Assembly (NCBI GenBank): GCA_039028635.1
Contig: JBCCHV010000001.1
Coordinates: 228,923-292,922 of the forward strand
DNA length: 64,000 nt
Direction: 5' to 3'
From: Acidobacteriota bacterium
Lineage (GTDB): Bacteria; Acidobacteriota; Thermoanaerobaculia; Multivoradales; JBCCEF01
Both the position numbers and the translations under genes were made by a program. Below, one piece after another: positions 26,521-36,173 of this stretch. Every line of letters starts with the position of its first letter. The stretch's first letter is position 1. The notes under the pieces are model-generated. The model saw only the letters and a program-made list of their open reading frames with translations. It ran no database searches and was not told the origin of the DNA.

Positions 26521-26532
26521 CAGAAGCTCGGC

Positions 26533-27990
26533 TCAGGAGGGCGGGACGACGACCGTGGTTTCCGCCGCCAGCACCTGGCCATCGACCACGAAGTCGCGGT
26601 GATCGCTACCGTTGAGGGTGACGACGATGCGGTTGTCGCCCGGGGCCAGCTCGCCGAGGTGGAACCAGGGGCCGTAGAGGCGGCCCACCTGTCGGCCGTT
26701 GACGAAGACGTGGCCGTGCCCCTCGTTGGCCACCGTCGGCTGGCCGGATTTCTCCGGCGTGAAAGTCCAGTCGGTGAGCTCGACGTGCAGGTCGTAGCTG
26801 GCGGGCAGCTCCTCGACGACCTCGAAGCGAATGAACTCTGGGACCCGCTCCGCATCGGTGAGGTCGAAGGCCGCACGGCCATGGACCAGACTCCGGTCGG
26901 TGGCGATGGCGTCCTGGTACTGGCGGTGGGCGGACCAAGAGTAGGCGCCGAGGAAGAGAGCGATGATCAGAAGATAGTTCAAGGCGGCGAAGGCGACTCG
27001 CCAAGAGAGCCGCCGGTGGATCGCGATGGGCGGCCTGTAGAGGGTGCCGGCGCCGTTGAGAAGAAACACCACCAGGGCAGCGTGCAGTGGCGTATGGCCG
27101 ATCACCTCGATCTTTCCGAAGACCAGCGTGGTGGTGAAGAAGACCAAGGTGATCACCGCCGCCAGCGGCCGACCGAGGAGGCCGATCAGGAGTAGAAAAC
27201 CGAGACCGATCTCGACGAAGGCAGCTCCCTGGAGGAAGAACTGCGGCGGCAATCCGAGGGCGAGCTGGGGACTCTGATCGAGGAGGTAGAGCGCCCAGCT
27301 CGGGTAGAACAGCTTCTCGTAGCCCAGCCAGATGAGGGAGAACCCCATCGTGCCGTAGAGCGCCGGCAACCCGGCGTTGCACAGCTTCTGGTGCCGGCTG
27401 GCGCTGACCAGCAAGTAGAAGCCGATGCCCAGGTAGTGCAGATAGTCGAGGATGTGGAAGAGGCCGAACTCGAAGACCGAGGCGGCGAAAATCGCCAGAA
27501 CGCCGGCTCCGCCGAGGCCAACCAGGCGCGGAAAGAGCAGCAGCACGGCGACCACGAACTGCAGCCAGACGAGGGTCGGGAAGCGCGACGTCAGCTCCGG
27601 CGCCAACACCGCGTCGGAGGCCCAGGAGATCAACAGCACCGCGGCCATCGCGCCGCGCATCACCAGCAGGCTGTAATCCTGGCGGGCGCTCAACCATCGG
27701 TGGAGATGGCGATACCAACCCGTGCCGTCGAGGCGCTGGTCGAGCATCACCAGCAGGGCCATCACGACGGCACTGACGGCCACCAGAACGAGGAAGGTGG
27801 GGGTGATCACCGCCGCCACCGACAGCGGTGGCGTGTGGTAGTCGAAGTCGCTGAACCACTTGACGTGGGCGAGGGCGAGGGGTGCCGTCAGCGCCAGGCC
27901 ACAGCCGGCGAGCAGGAGGACAAGCCGCTGGCCGAAGGTCCGCGAGGCCCGCCTTGGCGCCGGCCCCGGGGCGCCCGCCAGAGGGGCCAT
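26533..27990 (-). CDS. DoxX-like polytopic membrane protein with C-terminal soluble domain
   Basis: A 485-residue inner-membrane protein with about ten hydrophobic segments between residues 20 and 360. It starts after a signal-like segment with HVKWFSDFDYHTPP, and the middle (LGYEKLFYPSWALYLL, GAAFVEIGLGFLLLIGLLG, IEVIGHTPLHAALV) resembles DoxX/DoxD-type subunits. The C-terminal 110 residues form a beta-rich domain with EGHGHVFVNGRQVGRLYG and NRIVVTLNGSDH. The ATG shares one base with the purC stop (TGATG), so it is coupled to purC. Function unknown; respiratory or redox roles are known for DoxX relatives. Confidence 0.75.
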   Translation of the reverse strand: MAPLAGAPGPAPRRASRTFGQRLVLLLAGCGLALTAPLALAHVKWFSDFDYHTPPLSVAAVITPTFLVLVAVSAVVMALLVMLDQRLDGTGWYRHLHRWLSARQDYSLLVMRGAMAAVLLISWASDAVLAPELTSRFPTLVWLQFVVAVLLLFPRLVGLGGAGVLAIFAASVFEFGLFHILDYLHYLGIGFYLLVSASRHQKLCNAGLPALYGTMGFSLIWLGYEKLFYPSWALYLLDQSPQLALGLPPQFFLQGAAFVEIGLGFLLLIGLLGRPLAAVITLVFFTTTLVFGKIEVIGHTPLHAALVVFLLNGAGTLYRPPIAIHRRLSWRVAFAALNYLLIIALFLGAYSWSAHRQYQDAIATDRSLVHGRAAFDLTDAERVPEFIRFEVVEELPASYDLHVELTDWTFTPEKSGQPTVANEGHGHVFVNGRQVGRLYGPWFHLGELAPGDNRIVVTLNGSDHRDFVVDGQVLAAETTVVVPPS

Positions 27991-28880
27991 CAGAGATCGA
28001 CCTGGTGGCCGGTGAGGCGGCGGAAGGCTTCGAGGTAGCGCTGCCGTGTGCCGGCGACCACCTCGGGAGGCAGCTCCGGCGGCGGACTGTTCTTGTCCCA
28101 ATCGGTGGTGTCGAGCCAGTTGCGGACGAACTGCTTGTCGAAGGAGGCGGGCTCTTCGCCCGGGGTCCAGAGGTCCGCCTCCCAATAGCGGCTGGAGTCC
28201 GGTGTCAGAGCCTCGTCGATCAGCCGCAGCTCGCCGCCGACCAGCCCGAACTCGAACTTGGTGTCGGCCAGGATCAAGCCCCGGGAGGCGGCGTGATCGG
28301 CACCGCGCCGGTAAAGGGCGAGGGTGAGGTCGCGCAGACGCGCCGCCAGCTCAACCCCCAAGGCCTCGGCCATGACCTCGAAGGAGACGTTTTCGTCGTG
28401 GCCTTCCTCGGCTTTGGTCGCCGGGGTGAAGATCGGCTCCGGCAGGCGATCGGCCCGTCGCAAGCCTGCCGGCAGCGGCAAGCCGCAAACGCTGCCGTCG
28501 GCCCGGTACTCACGGAATCCGCTGCCGGCGAGGTAGCCGCGGGCGACGCACTCGAAGGGAACGACCTCGGTCTTGCGGACCACCGCACTGCGACCGGCCA
28601 GCACGGGATCCTCGGCCACCGCCGGCGGCAGCGCCGACGCGAGACCCGGCTCGAGATGGTGCGGCACCAGATCCGCCAACTGATCGAACCAGAACAGCGA
28701 GAGCTGATGCAGGATCTTGCCCTTGTCCGGAATCCCCGGCGAGAGCACCCAGTCATAGGCCGAGATGCGGTCGGTGGCGACCAGCAGCAGGCGGTCGCCG
28801 AGGTCGTAGACGTCGCGCACCTTGCCGCGACGCGGCTCCGGCAAACCGGCGACCTGGGTCGAGAGCACGGCTTGACTCAC
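27990..28880 (-). CDS. purC: Phosphoribosylaminoimidazole-succinocarboxamide synthase
   Basis: SAICAR synthase, a cytoplasmic step of purine synthesis joining CAIR and aspartate with ATP. 296 residues, the longer eukaryote/fungus-like and proteobacterial form. Motifs are GKVRDVYDLGDRLLLVATDR, SAYDWVLSPGIPDKG, VVRKTEVVPFECVARGYLAG and ILADTKFEFG. The GTG start has GAGGAGC upstream. It lies 31 bases after the cyclase-like gene and overlaps the DoxX-like gene, so three minus-strand genes form one unit. Confidence 0.96.
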   Translation of the reverse strand: MSQAVLSTQVAGLPEPRRGKVRDVYDLGDRLLLVATDRISAYDWVLSPGIPDKGKILHQLSLFWFDQLADLVPHHLEPGLASALPPAVAEDPVLAGRSAVVRKTEVVPFECVARGYLAGSGFREYRADGSVCGLPLPAGLRRADRLPEPIFTPATKAEEGHDENVSFEVMAEALGVELAARLRDLTLALYRRGADHAASRGLILADTKFEFGLVGGELRLIDEALTPDSSRYWEADLWTPGEEPASFDKQFVRNWLDTTDWDKNSPPPELPPEVVAGTRQRYLEAFRRLTGHQVDL

Positions 28881-28911
28881 GATCGAGCTCCTCGATTCGG
28901 GTGATGGAAGA

Positions 28912-30936
28912 TCACAGGCCCGCGGGAGCGAGCTGCTTGAGGGCCTGTTGCAGCGAGTCCGTTTCGGCTCGCGGCAGCTTCAAGCCTTGCCAGCGAGCGC
29001 CGTCGACGACCTCGAAGATGGGAACCTTGCCGAGGCCCTTGAGGTGGGCGTTGCCGAGGCGCCGCAGGGCGACCAGGAAGTCGGGATTCTCCGGCTGGCC
29101 GTAGGCGATGTATCGGCGGTCGCCGTCTTCGACGCGATAGAGGGGAGTGCCCTGGATGTCGATCTCGAGCTGGGCGATGTAGGCGTCGGTGGCGACGATG
29201 CCCTCGTTGATGAGCTGGCCGTTGGCATTGACGTAGGCGTAGAACCGGCGAGCCTTTTCACGCCGCTCCATGAAGTCCGCATCGCGCTTCACCAGGGGAG
29301 AGAAGAAGCGATAGACGGTCTGCTCCGGGTACCCCTGGTTGATCAGCATGTTCTGGATCTCGTCGATCTCCTTCGACGATTTGCCGGTGATCAGCCGGGT
29401 GAGCTCGACGACTCCGTGACCGAAGAACTCATAGCGTTCCGGACCGCCATCGCCGAATCCGATGGGTAGCAAGCGGTAGGGGCCGAAGTTGAGGGCGATG
29501 CGGACGCCGCGATCGAAGGGCAGCCCCTGCTCGACCGCCTGGCGATAGGCGCGCTGGATCATCACCGCCGCGTGCACCAGCTTGGAGCCGTGGCGGCTGG
29601 AGTAGAAGGCGCCGTCGCCGAGGTACTTCTCGAGGCTGAGGCGGAAGTCCCGAGCCAGGCGGTTGATGCGCCGCTGGAAGGTGAAGATTTGGCGGAAGGA
29701 GCCGTCCTGGAGATCGCTGCCGGAGCGTCGGATCACCGACACCACCTCGGAAAAATCGGTGAGGTCGTAGATCAAGCCAAAGCGATGAACCAGCGGCTCG
29801 ACCACCCAAGGCGCCATGAAATCGAGCGGACGGGTCGCCGGCGACAGCACCAGGGAGCGCCGACCGGGCAGGCTGCGGGTCGCCCCTTCGGAGCGGAACA
29901 CGAGCTGCCCCTGGTGCTCCCGCACCGGCACCAGGAAGCGCCGCACGGTGTGGATGAGCTCGAACTCCTTGAGCTTGAGGAGCAGGGATTCCCACTGCTC
30001 GACGCCGGATGGATCGAGCAGCCGGCGCGCCGGGTAGTCCGGTTGCTCGGCGAGGAAACGCGCGTAGCCGGGGCGGGTGAGGAGCTCACGCCCGCGGCTC
30101 GCCGGATCCGGTTCGCCGAGGTTGCTCGGCAGCGGCGAAGCGCGCAGCAGATGCTCGACCACCAGCCGCAAGGGCCCCGGGCGATCGAGGCTGGCCCGAT
30201 GCCAGTCCTCGAGAGCTTCGAGGCGGTTGCGCAGATCCCGGCCATCGACGCGCAGACAGCCGTGGAAGTAGCTCGCCAGCTCCTCGAGATTGCGGCTGAT
30301 GTGCTCCTCGGTGAAGATCAGCACGTTGTCGCGCATGTGCGACAGCAATCGCGGGAAGAGCTCTTCTTCGTTGCCCTCGGTGCGTTCCGCCAAGCGGCCG
30401 GCGAGCTCATAGGTTTCGGTGAAGACGAAGCTCAGATAGCGATCGAGGACACGGAACTTGATGCTGTCGCCGTGGCGCCGGGCGATCTTCAGATCGAGGC
30501 GCAGCAGGCGGCGCGGAGCGTCGCGCAGGACGCGCGCGACATCGAGCGAGTGGTAGAGCCAGAAGGTCGCTGGAAAGGCGCGACCGTAGGAGGACAGGGT
30601 GACGTTCTCGATCACCCGAGCCAGGTGCGAACGGTAGCGCTCCCAGGCCTGGGAATGGGCCTTGCGATCGAAGGAGCGACGCTGAAAAACGGCGACCTGG
30701 ACTCGCTCCTCGGCCTCGAGAAAGGCCTCCAGCGCCTCGCTGAGATGGCGCATGCCCGGAGACAGCAAGATCGGGAAGCCCTGGATCGGGGTGGCTTCCT
30801 CATCGGCGAGAAAGATCTGATGGGGCGACGGCAGGCTGCTGTCGATGTCCGGCATCAGCCCCCGGATCTCCTCCGGATCACGCCGCAGGAAATTGAAGGG
30901 GCCGGGAAAGAGCTCGAGGAATTCGGTCGGCGTCAT
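28912..30936 (-). CDS. Large protein with class III nucleotide-cyclase-like domain
   Basis: A 674-residue cytoplasmic protein I cannot place in a named family. The first 380 residues are helical and charged. The central domain (about 395-540) looks like a class III cyclase: IYDLTDFSEVVSV carries the first metal Asp, KYLGDGAFYSS the second (GDG), and VRIALNFGPYRLL and FFGHGVVELTRLI match the later strands and helix. The C-terminal part (540-674) is distinct, with TPLYRVEDGDRRYIAYG. Whether it makes cAMP or is a degenerate sensor is open. First gene of the unit with purC. Confidence 0.65.
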   Translation of the reverse strand: MTPTEFLELFPGPFNFLRRDPEEIRGLMPDIDSSLPSPHQIFLADEEATPIQGFPILLSPGMRHLSEALEAFLEAEERVQVAVFQRRSFDRKAHSQAWERYRSHLARVIENVTLSSYGRAFPATFWLYHSLDVARVLRDAPRRLLRLDLKIARRHGDSIKFRVLDRYLSFVFTETYELAGRLAERTEGNEEELFPRLLSHMRDNVLIFTEEHISRNLEELASYFHGCLRVDGRDLRNRLEALEDWHRASLDRPGPLRLVVEHLLRASPLPSNLGEPDPASRGRELLTRPGYARFLAEQPDYPARRLLDPSGVEQWESLLLKLKEFELIHTVRRFLVPVREHQGQLVFRSEGATRSLPGRRSLVLSPATRPLDFMAPWVVEPLVHRFGLIYDLTDFSEVVSVIRRSGSDLQDGSFRQIFTFQRRINRLARDFRLSLEKYLGDGAFYSSRHGSKLVHAAVMIQRAYRQAVEQGLPFDRGVRIALNFGPYRLLPIGFGDGGPERYEFFGHGVVELTRLITGKSSKEIDEIQNMLINQGYPEQTVYRFFSPLVKRDADFMERREKARRFYAYVNANGQLINEGIVATDAYIAQLEIDIQGTPLYRVEDGDRRYIAYGQPENPDFLVALRRLGNAHLKGLGKVPIFEVVDGARWQGLKLPRAETDSLQQALKQLAPAGL

Positions 30937-31146
30937 AGGAGATCAGAAGCGCGCAAAGGGCGAGCCTACAACAATCCCCGTCGGGTTCCGGGAAGGCGAT
31001 TCCCAGGCCTTCGGCCCGCCCCGGCGAAGAACCCTCGGGAGCACCTTCGAAGCCCTCTCCAGGGCCCCCGAAAGACCCCGGGATAGGCACACCCGGAGCC
31101 TGGTAGACTCCCTCGCCGACAAGGCTTTACTTCTGGGGAGATCGAG

Positions 31147-32628
31147 ATGAATTCGATGCCGAGGCTGAGCGTGAGCGAACGCCAGGAGGTGGCGAGCGAG
31201 CTTCTGGTCGTGGGATGTTTCGAAGGTGCCGCTGCCGAGGCCGAGGGCCTCCCGGCTCCCCTGGTGGAAGCCATCGAGGGACTGGCGAATCGCGCCGGCT
31301 GGAGTGGCCGCGAAGAGCACAGTGGTGAAACCGAGGCGCGCCTCGACGGCGCCAGCGTGGTGGTTCGCCTGCAAGGGCTCGGCAAAGCGAAAGAGCTCAC
31401 CGCCACCGCCCTGACGGACTGGCTGCGGGACCAGGTGGAGGAGGCCGGCGGTCAAGGCTACGAGTCCCTCGCCGTGTTGTTGCCCCACCATGACCTGACG
31501 GTCGGGGCGGCCGCCGCCGGACGCAATCAGCGGGCACTCCTGTTGGGCGGCTACCGCTACGACCGTTTTCGCACCGAGGCCAAGCGGACGCGCGACCGCG
31601 TCCTCGAGGTTTCCCTGCTTCCCCCGCCGGCGGCCGAGGCCACCTATCGGGCGTGCCTGGTGGATTCCCGCCAGGTGGGAGAAGGGATCGCCTTCGCCCG
31701 CGACCTCGGCAACGCTCCGGCGAGTCTGGCGAGCCCGGAATGGATGGCCGATCAGGCCCGCACCATGGCTGAAGGAGAGGGCATCTCCTGCACCGTCCTC
31801 GGCCCGGACGAGCTGAAAGAGAAGGGCATGGGCGGCATTCTGGCGGTCGGCGGCGGCTCCGCCCACGAGCCCCGGCTGGTGAAGCTCGAGTGGGGAGACC
31901 GCGGACCGACGGTGGCGATCGTCGGCAAGGGCGTCACCTTCGATACCGGCGGCATCTCCCTCAAGCCCGCCCACGCCATGGATGAGATGAAGTACGACAA
32001 GTGCGGCGCCTGCGCCGCTCTCGGCATCGCCCAGGCGGTGGCGCGCCTCGACCTGCCGCTTCGCCTGCGGGTCTACGTGCCCTTGGCAGAGAACATGCCC
32101 GGCGGCGCCGCCTACCGTCCGGGCGACATCGTGCGCTGCTACAACGGCAAGACCGTCGAGATCCTCAACACCGACGCCGAGGGCCGCATGATTCTGGCGG
32201 ACGCCCTCGCCTGGGCGGTGGAGGAGAAGCCCGATGCCCTCCTCGAGCTTTCCACCCTCACCGGCGCATGTGTCGTCGCTCTGGGATTTCAGGCCGCCGG
32301 CCTCTATGCGCCGAACCGCGCCTTCGCCGACGAGCTGCTGGCCGCCTCCGAGCGCAGCGGCGAGCGTTTGTGGCACATGCCCCTGTGGCGGGATCACGTC
32401 GAACAGATCAAGGGCGTTCACGGCGACCTCAAGAACCTCGGCGGGCGCTGGGGCGGCGCCAACACGGCGGCGGCCTTTCTGTCGCAGTTCGTCGGCGACC
32501 TCGAGCACTGGGCGCATCTCGACATTGCCGGCGTGGCCAACATCGGCCCCGATCAGGAGGCGCCCCAAGGGGCGACTGGATTCGGAGTGGCCCTCGGCAT
32601 CGATTGGCTCCGCTCGCGGCTCTCCTAG
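31147..32628 (+). CDS. pepA: Leucyl aminopeptidase (M17)
   Basis: A 493-residue cytosolic zinc/manganese aminopeptidase releasing N-terminal residues from peptides. Metal and catalytic signatures are VGKGVTFDTGGISLKP, MKYDKCGACAALG and NTDAEGRMILADAL; further conserved are LLELSTLTGA and WGGANTAAAFL. The N-terminal 160 residues form the poorly conserved macrodomain-like part. Start preceded by GGGGAGA. It precedes the peptide-transport ATPase by 63 bases, suggesting joint peptide use. Confidence 0.96.
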   Translation: MNSMPRLSVSERQEVASELLVVGCFEGAAAEAEGLPAPLVEAIEGLANRAGWSGREEHSGETEARLDGASVVVRLQGLGKAKELTATALTDWLRDQVEEAGGQGYESLAVLLPHHDLTVGAAAAGRNQRALLLGGYRYDRFRTEAKRTRDRVLEVSLLPPPAAEATYRACLVDSRQVGEGIAFARDLGNAPASLASPEWMADQARTMAEGEGISCTVLGPDELKEKGMGGILAVGGGSAHEPRLVKLEWGDRGPTVAIVGKGVTFDTGGISLKPAHAMDEMKYDKCGACAALGIAQAVARLDLPLRLRVYVPLAENMPGGAAYRPGDIVRCYNGKTVEILNTDAEGRMILADALAWAVEEKPDALLELSTLTGACVVALGFQAAGLYAPNRAFADELLAASERSGERLWHMPLWRDHVEQIKGVHGDLKNLGGRWGGANTAAAFLSQFVGDLEHWAHLDIAGVANIGPDQEAPQGATGFGVALGIDWLRSRLS

Positions 32629-32691
32629 GCACACGATGAAGCAGACCTCGCGGGCGACTCATCCAGCCCGCCTCCCCCTGCGATAGGCGCG

Positions 32692-34305
32692 ATGGGAAGA
32701 TCGCCCAGCGGGCGTAGCGAGGCGACCTCGGCCGACCCGCGACCGGTCCTGACCACCACCGATCTGCGGGTCACGACCCGCCGCGGCGAGGCGCTCGTGC
32801 GCGGTGTCGACCTGCGCGTCGCGGCTGGCGAGATGGTCGGTCTGGTCGGCGAGTCCGGCTCCGGCAAGACCCTCACCGCCCTCGCCGTGGCAGGCCTCCT
32901 GCCGCACCGGGAGCTGCGCTCGACGGGTGAGATTCGGCTCGGCGGCGAAGCCATCCACGGCCTGCCACCGGGCCCCCGCCGACGCCTCCTCGGGCGCCGC
33001 ATCGGAATGGTCTTTCAGGAGCCGATGGCGGCCTTCAACCCGTCCTTCACCATCGGTTTCCAGGTCGGAGAGGTGCTGCGCCTGCATCACGGTCTCGGCA
33101 AAGCCGAAGCACGGCGCGAGACCCGCCGGTTGCTCGACCGCATGGCGATCCCGCAAGCCGAAGGGCGGCTGCGGTCCTACCCCCACGAGCTCTCCGGAGG
33201 GCAGCTGCAGCGGGTGGCCCTCGCCATGGCCTTGGCCGGCCGCCCCGAGATGCTGTTGGCGGACGAGCCGACCACCGCCCTCGATGTCACCCTCCAAGCC
33301 CAGATCCTCGACCTCCTCGAAGAGCTGCGTCACGACCTCGATCTCGGCATCCTGTTCATCACCCACGATCTGGCGGTGGTCGCCAACCGCTGTTCCCGCG
33401 CCATCGTGCTGCGCCACGGCGAGGTGATCGAATCGGGGCCCGTCGCTGACGTCCTCCAGAACCCCGAGCACCCGTACACCGGCGAGCTCATCGCCGCCTA
33501 TCCGCGCCTCGAACCACGGGCGACGTCGGCATCCTTGCAGGGCGCCGAGATCGTCGCCGAGGCCCGTGACCTGCACCACACCTATCGCCTGCCCGGTGGT
33601 GCCGAGGTCAAGGCTCTCGACGGCATCGACCTGCGCCTCGCCGCCGGCAGCACCCAGGCCCTGGTGGGGGAGAGCGGCAGTGGCAAGTCGACCCTGGCAC
33701 GAGCCCTGGTCGGTCTGCTGCGGCCCGATTCCGGCGCGGTTCATTTCGGCGGCGAGGACCTCCGCACCTGGAGCGGTGCGGAGCTGCGACGCCGGCGACG
33801 CCAGTTTCAGCTCGTCTTCCAGGATCCCGGCGGTTCCCTCAGTCCCCGGGTCCGGGTCGGGAAGCTGCTCGCCGAACCGCTCGAGATCCACCGCCTCGAG
33901 GCTTCGGCGGAACGAATCGCCGAGCTCCTCCGCGAGGTCGGGCTCGAGCCGAAGCTGGCGCGGCGCTATCCCCATCAGCTCTCGGGAGGACAGCGCCAGA
34001 GGCTGGCGATCGCCCGGGCCCTCGCCTGCGGCCCGCGGCTGGTGGTGGCCGACGAGCCGGTCTCCGGCCTCGACATGTCCCTGCGGCGCCAGGTCCTCGA
34101 CCTCCTCGCCGAGCTGCAGCGCACCCGCGGCATGACCTTGGTGCTGGTGTCCCACGACCTGGCGATGGTCGCCCGCGCCGCCGATCGCGTCGCCGTGATG
34201 CAAAACGGCAGAGTGGTGGAGGAGGGGCCGACGGGCGAGATCTTCGCCTCGCCGAAGCACCCCCATACGACCGCCTTGTTGGCGGCCAGTCCGCGCCTGC
34301 CCTAG
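32692..34305 (+). CDS. Fused oligopeptide ABC transporter ATPase (DppD-DppF/YejF-like)
   Basis: A 537-residue protein with two complete ATPase domains. Domain 1 has Walker A GESGSGKTLTA, signature LSGGQLQRVALA and DEPTTALDV; domain 2 has [23 protein letters not shown] and DEPVSGLDMS. ENPEHPYTGEL ends the first half, typical of Opp/Dpp ATPases. It would energise import of peptides, but the permeases and binding protein are not adjacent. Same direction as pepA. Confidence 0.92.
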   Translation: MGRSPSGRSEATSADPRPVLTTTDLRVTTRRGEALVRGVDLRVAAGEMVGLVGESGSGKTLTALAVAGLLPHRELRSTGEIRLGGEAIHGLPPGPRRRLLGRRIGMVFQEPMAAFNPSFTIGFQVGEVLRLHHGLGKAEARRETRRLLDRMAIPQAEGRLRSYPHELSGGQLQRVALAMALAGRPEMLLADEPTTALDVTLQAQILDLLEELRHDLDLGILFITHDLAVVANRCSRAIVLRHGEVIESGPVADVLQNPEHPYTGELIAAYPRLEPRATSASLQGAEIVAEARDLHHTYRLPGGAEVKALDGIDLRLAAGSTQALVGESGSGKSTLARALVGLLRPDSGAVHFGGEDLRTWSGAELRRRRRQFQLVFQDPGGSLSPRVRVGKLLAEPLEIHRLEASAERIAELLREVGLEPKLARRYPHQLSGGQRQRLAIARALACGPRLVVADEPVSGLDMSLRRQVLDLLAELQRTRGMTLVLVSHDLAMVARAADRVAVMQNGRVVEEGPTGEIFASPKHPHTTALLAASPRLP

Positions 34306-34546
34306 GGCGCCCCGAGGGCGGTGGCGTGGGGTGCCGAGCGGTCGCCGACGCCTCCGTTCGCCGGTGGAAAGCGAATCTCCTGACGAAACCAGTCTTCGAG
34401 GGCGCGGTTGCGGCATCGACCCGCACCTTTTGGAGAGGAACAATTCGCCCCGGACCATCGTAGGATGGAAGAACGGCCGTGCGCGGTCGTATTTACCCTA
34501 TGACTTGACGACAATTTCGCAGAATCTGATCGATAAGGGGATCTCT
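34306..34546. other. Intergenic leader of the efflux operon
   Basis: No convincing gene. The last 60 bases are AT-richer. TTGACG (34505-34510) is a possible -35 element but no clear -10 follows at normal spacing. AAGGGGA before the tolC ATG is the ribosome site. Confidence 0.4.
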
Positions 34547-36172
34547 ATGACCGACCGACAGAGCCGATTCAAGGTCATGCCTCGGGCCTTGGCTCTCATC
34601 CTGGTGGCCGCCCTGCTGGCGCTGCCCGCCGCCGCCCAGTCGCGACAGGTACGGACTACCGTCGGCGAGACCGCGGCGCCACCGAGCTTCGTCATCTCGG
34701 GTGAAACCGCCAGCCTGACTTTGGCGGACGCCATCGAGATCGCCCTCGACCGTAACCTCGATCTCGAGTTGCAGCGCTACGACCGCAGCACCTCCCTGTT
34801 CCGGATCGAGCAGTCGGAGTCGATCTACGACCTCGGGGCCTCGCTCAGCGTTGGGGTGTCCGAGAACACCAGCCCGTCGTCGTCCCAGCTCGACGGCGCC
34901 GCGGTGATCGACTCGAATCGGCGCGACCTCTCCTTCGGGCTCAGCCAGCTCACCCCCTACGGCGGTACCGCCCAGTTCAGCCTGACGGCGGATCGCAGCT
35001 CGACCAACAGCTCCTTCTCCTTTATCGACCCGAGCTATAGCGCCAACGGCTCGTTGACCTACTCGCAGCCGTTGCTGCGCGGCTTCGGCAAGCTGTCGAC
35101 GGAGCGCTCGATTCTGCAGGCGAGGATCAACAGCGATTCGAGCCAGGAGCTGTTCGAGCAGGAGGTGACGCGCATCGTCCAGGCGGTCGAGCAGGCCTAT
35201 TGGAGCCTGGTCGACGCCCGCGAGCAGCTCGTCGTGGCGCAGGAAAGCCTCGACCTGGCGGAGGAGCTCGACGAGCGCAACCGGGTGCAGGTCGACGTCG
35301 GCACCCTGGCGCCCATCGAGCTGGTGCAGAGCGAGGCCACCGTCGCCACCCGCCAGGAAGGCATCATTCAGGCACAGACCACCGTCGGCGACGCCGCCGA
35401 CCGTCTGCTGCAACTGCTCAACGTTCCGCCCGGGGAGCTGTGGGACGCCGAGATCGTGCCGGAAACGCCCTCCGAGCTCGAGCGCATCGAAATCGATTCC
35501 TCGGCCGCCCTCGAGCAAGCCTACGACCAGCGTCCGGAGCTACGGCGCAGTGAGCTCGGCCTCCAGGTGCTCGAGATCGACTCCCAGTTCTTCCAGCGCG
35601 AGAAGCTTCCCAACGTCGACCTGGTGGTGGGCTACGGAGCCGGCGGCCTGGGTGGCCGGGGCAACATTCCCGATCCCATCACCGGCGATCCGGTGCGCGT
35701 CGACGAAGACTTGATCGACGCCCTCGACGAGGTGGCGAGTCGCGACTTCGACGGCTGGAACTTGCGCGTCAACGTCGGCTACGCCTTCCAGAACCGCAAC
35801 GCCAAGGCGCAGAGCGCGATCGCCGACCTGGCCCTCGAACGGGCGCAGAAGGAGCTCGACCAGCTTCGCCTGCAGATTCGCACCGAGGTCCGCGCCGCCG
35901 TCCGCCAGCTCGACAGCGCGGCGCAGCGCATCGACACCGCCCGCGCCTCGCGGCGAGCCCAGGAGCGCAATCTCGAAGCGGAGCAGAAGCGCTACGAGAA
36001 CGGTATGTCGACCAGCTACCAGGTGACCGAGATCCAGGAAGACCTCAGCCAGGCGCGCAGCCGCGAGGTGAGCGCGATCACCGAGTATCGCAACGCCCTC
36101 ACCGAGTTCTATCGCGCCACCGGCCAGTTGCTCGACGTCAGCTCGATCGAGCTGGTGGCGGCAGGAGACTGA
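34547..36172 (+). CDS. TolC-family outer-membrane efflux channel
   Basis: A 541-residue channel that lets MacAB-type pumps expel substrate through the outer membrane. Signal peptide MPRALALILVAALLALPAAA lies after a short N-terminal tail. Two OEP repeats (about 60-290 and 300-535) begin with LTLADAIEIALDRNLDLELQ and contain the long helices VEQAYWSLVDAREQLVVAQ and AVRQLDSAAQRIDTARASR. First gene in a five-gene operon with yip1-like, macA and macB genes; the next start is one base after its stop. Confidence 0.92.
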   Translation: MTDRQSRFKVMPRALALILVAALLALPAAAQSRQVRTTVGETAAPPSFVISGETASLTLADAIEIALDRNLDLELQRYDRSTSLFRIEQSESIYDLGASLSVGVSENTSPSSSQLDGAAVIDSNRRDLSFGLSQLTPYGGTAQFSLTADRSSTNSSFSFIDPSYSANGSLTYSQPLLRGFGKLSTERSILQARINSDSSQELFEQEVTRIVQAVEQAYWSLVDAREQLVVAQESLDLAEELDERNRVQVDVGTLAPIELVQSEATVATRQEGIIQAQTTVGDAADRLLQLLNVPPGELWDAEIVPETPSELERIEIDSSAALEQAYDQRPELRRSELGLQVLEIDSQFFQREKLPNVDLVVGYGAGGLGGRGNIPDPITGDPVRVDEDLIDALDEVASRDFDGWNLRVNVGYAFQNRNAKAQSAIADLALERAQKELDQLRLQIRTEVRAAVRQLDSAAQRIDTARASRRAQERNLEAEQKRYENGMSTSYQVTEIQEDLSQARSREVSAITEYRNALTEFYRATGQLLDVSSIELVAAGD

Positions 36173-36173
36173 A

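Noticed and set aside
34302..34514. A 70-codon minus-strand frame in the region before tolC.
   Set aside because: No start context, no recognisable motif and low-complexity composition.
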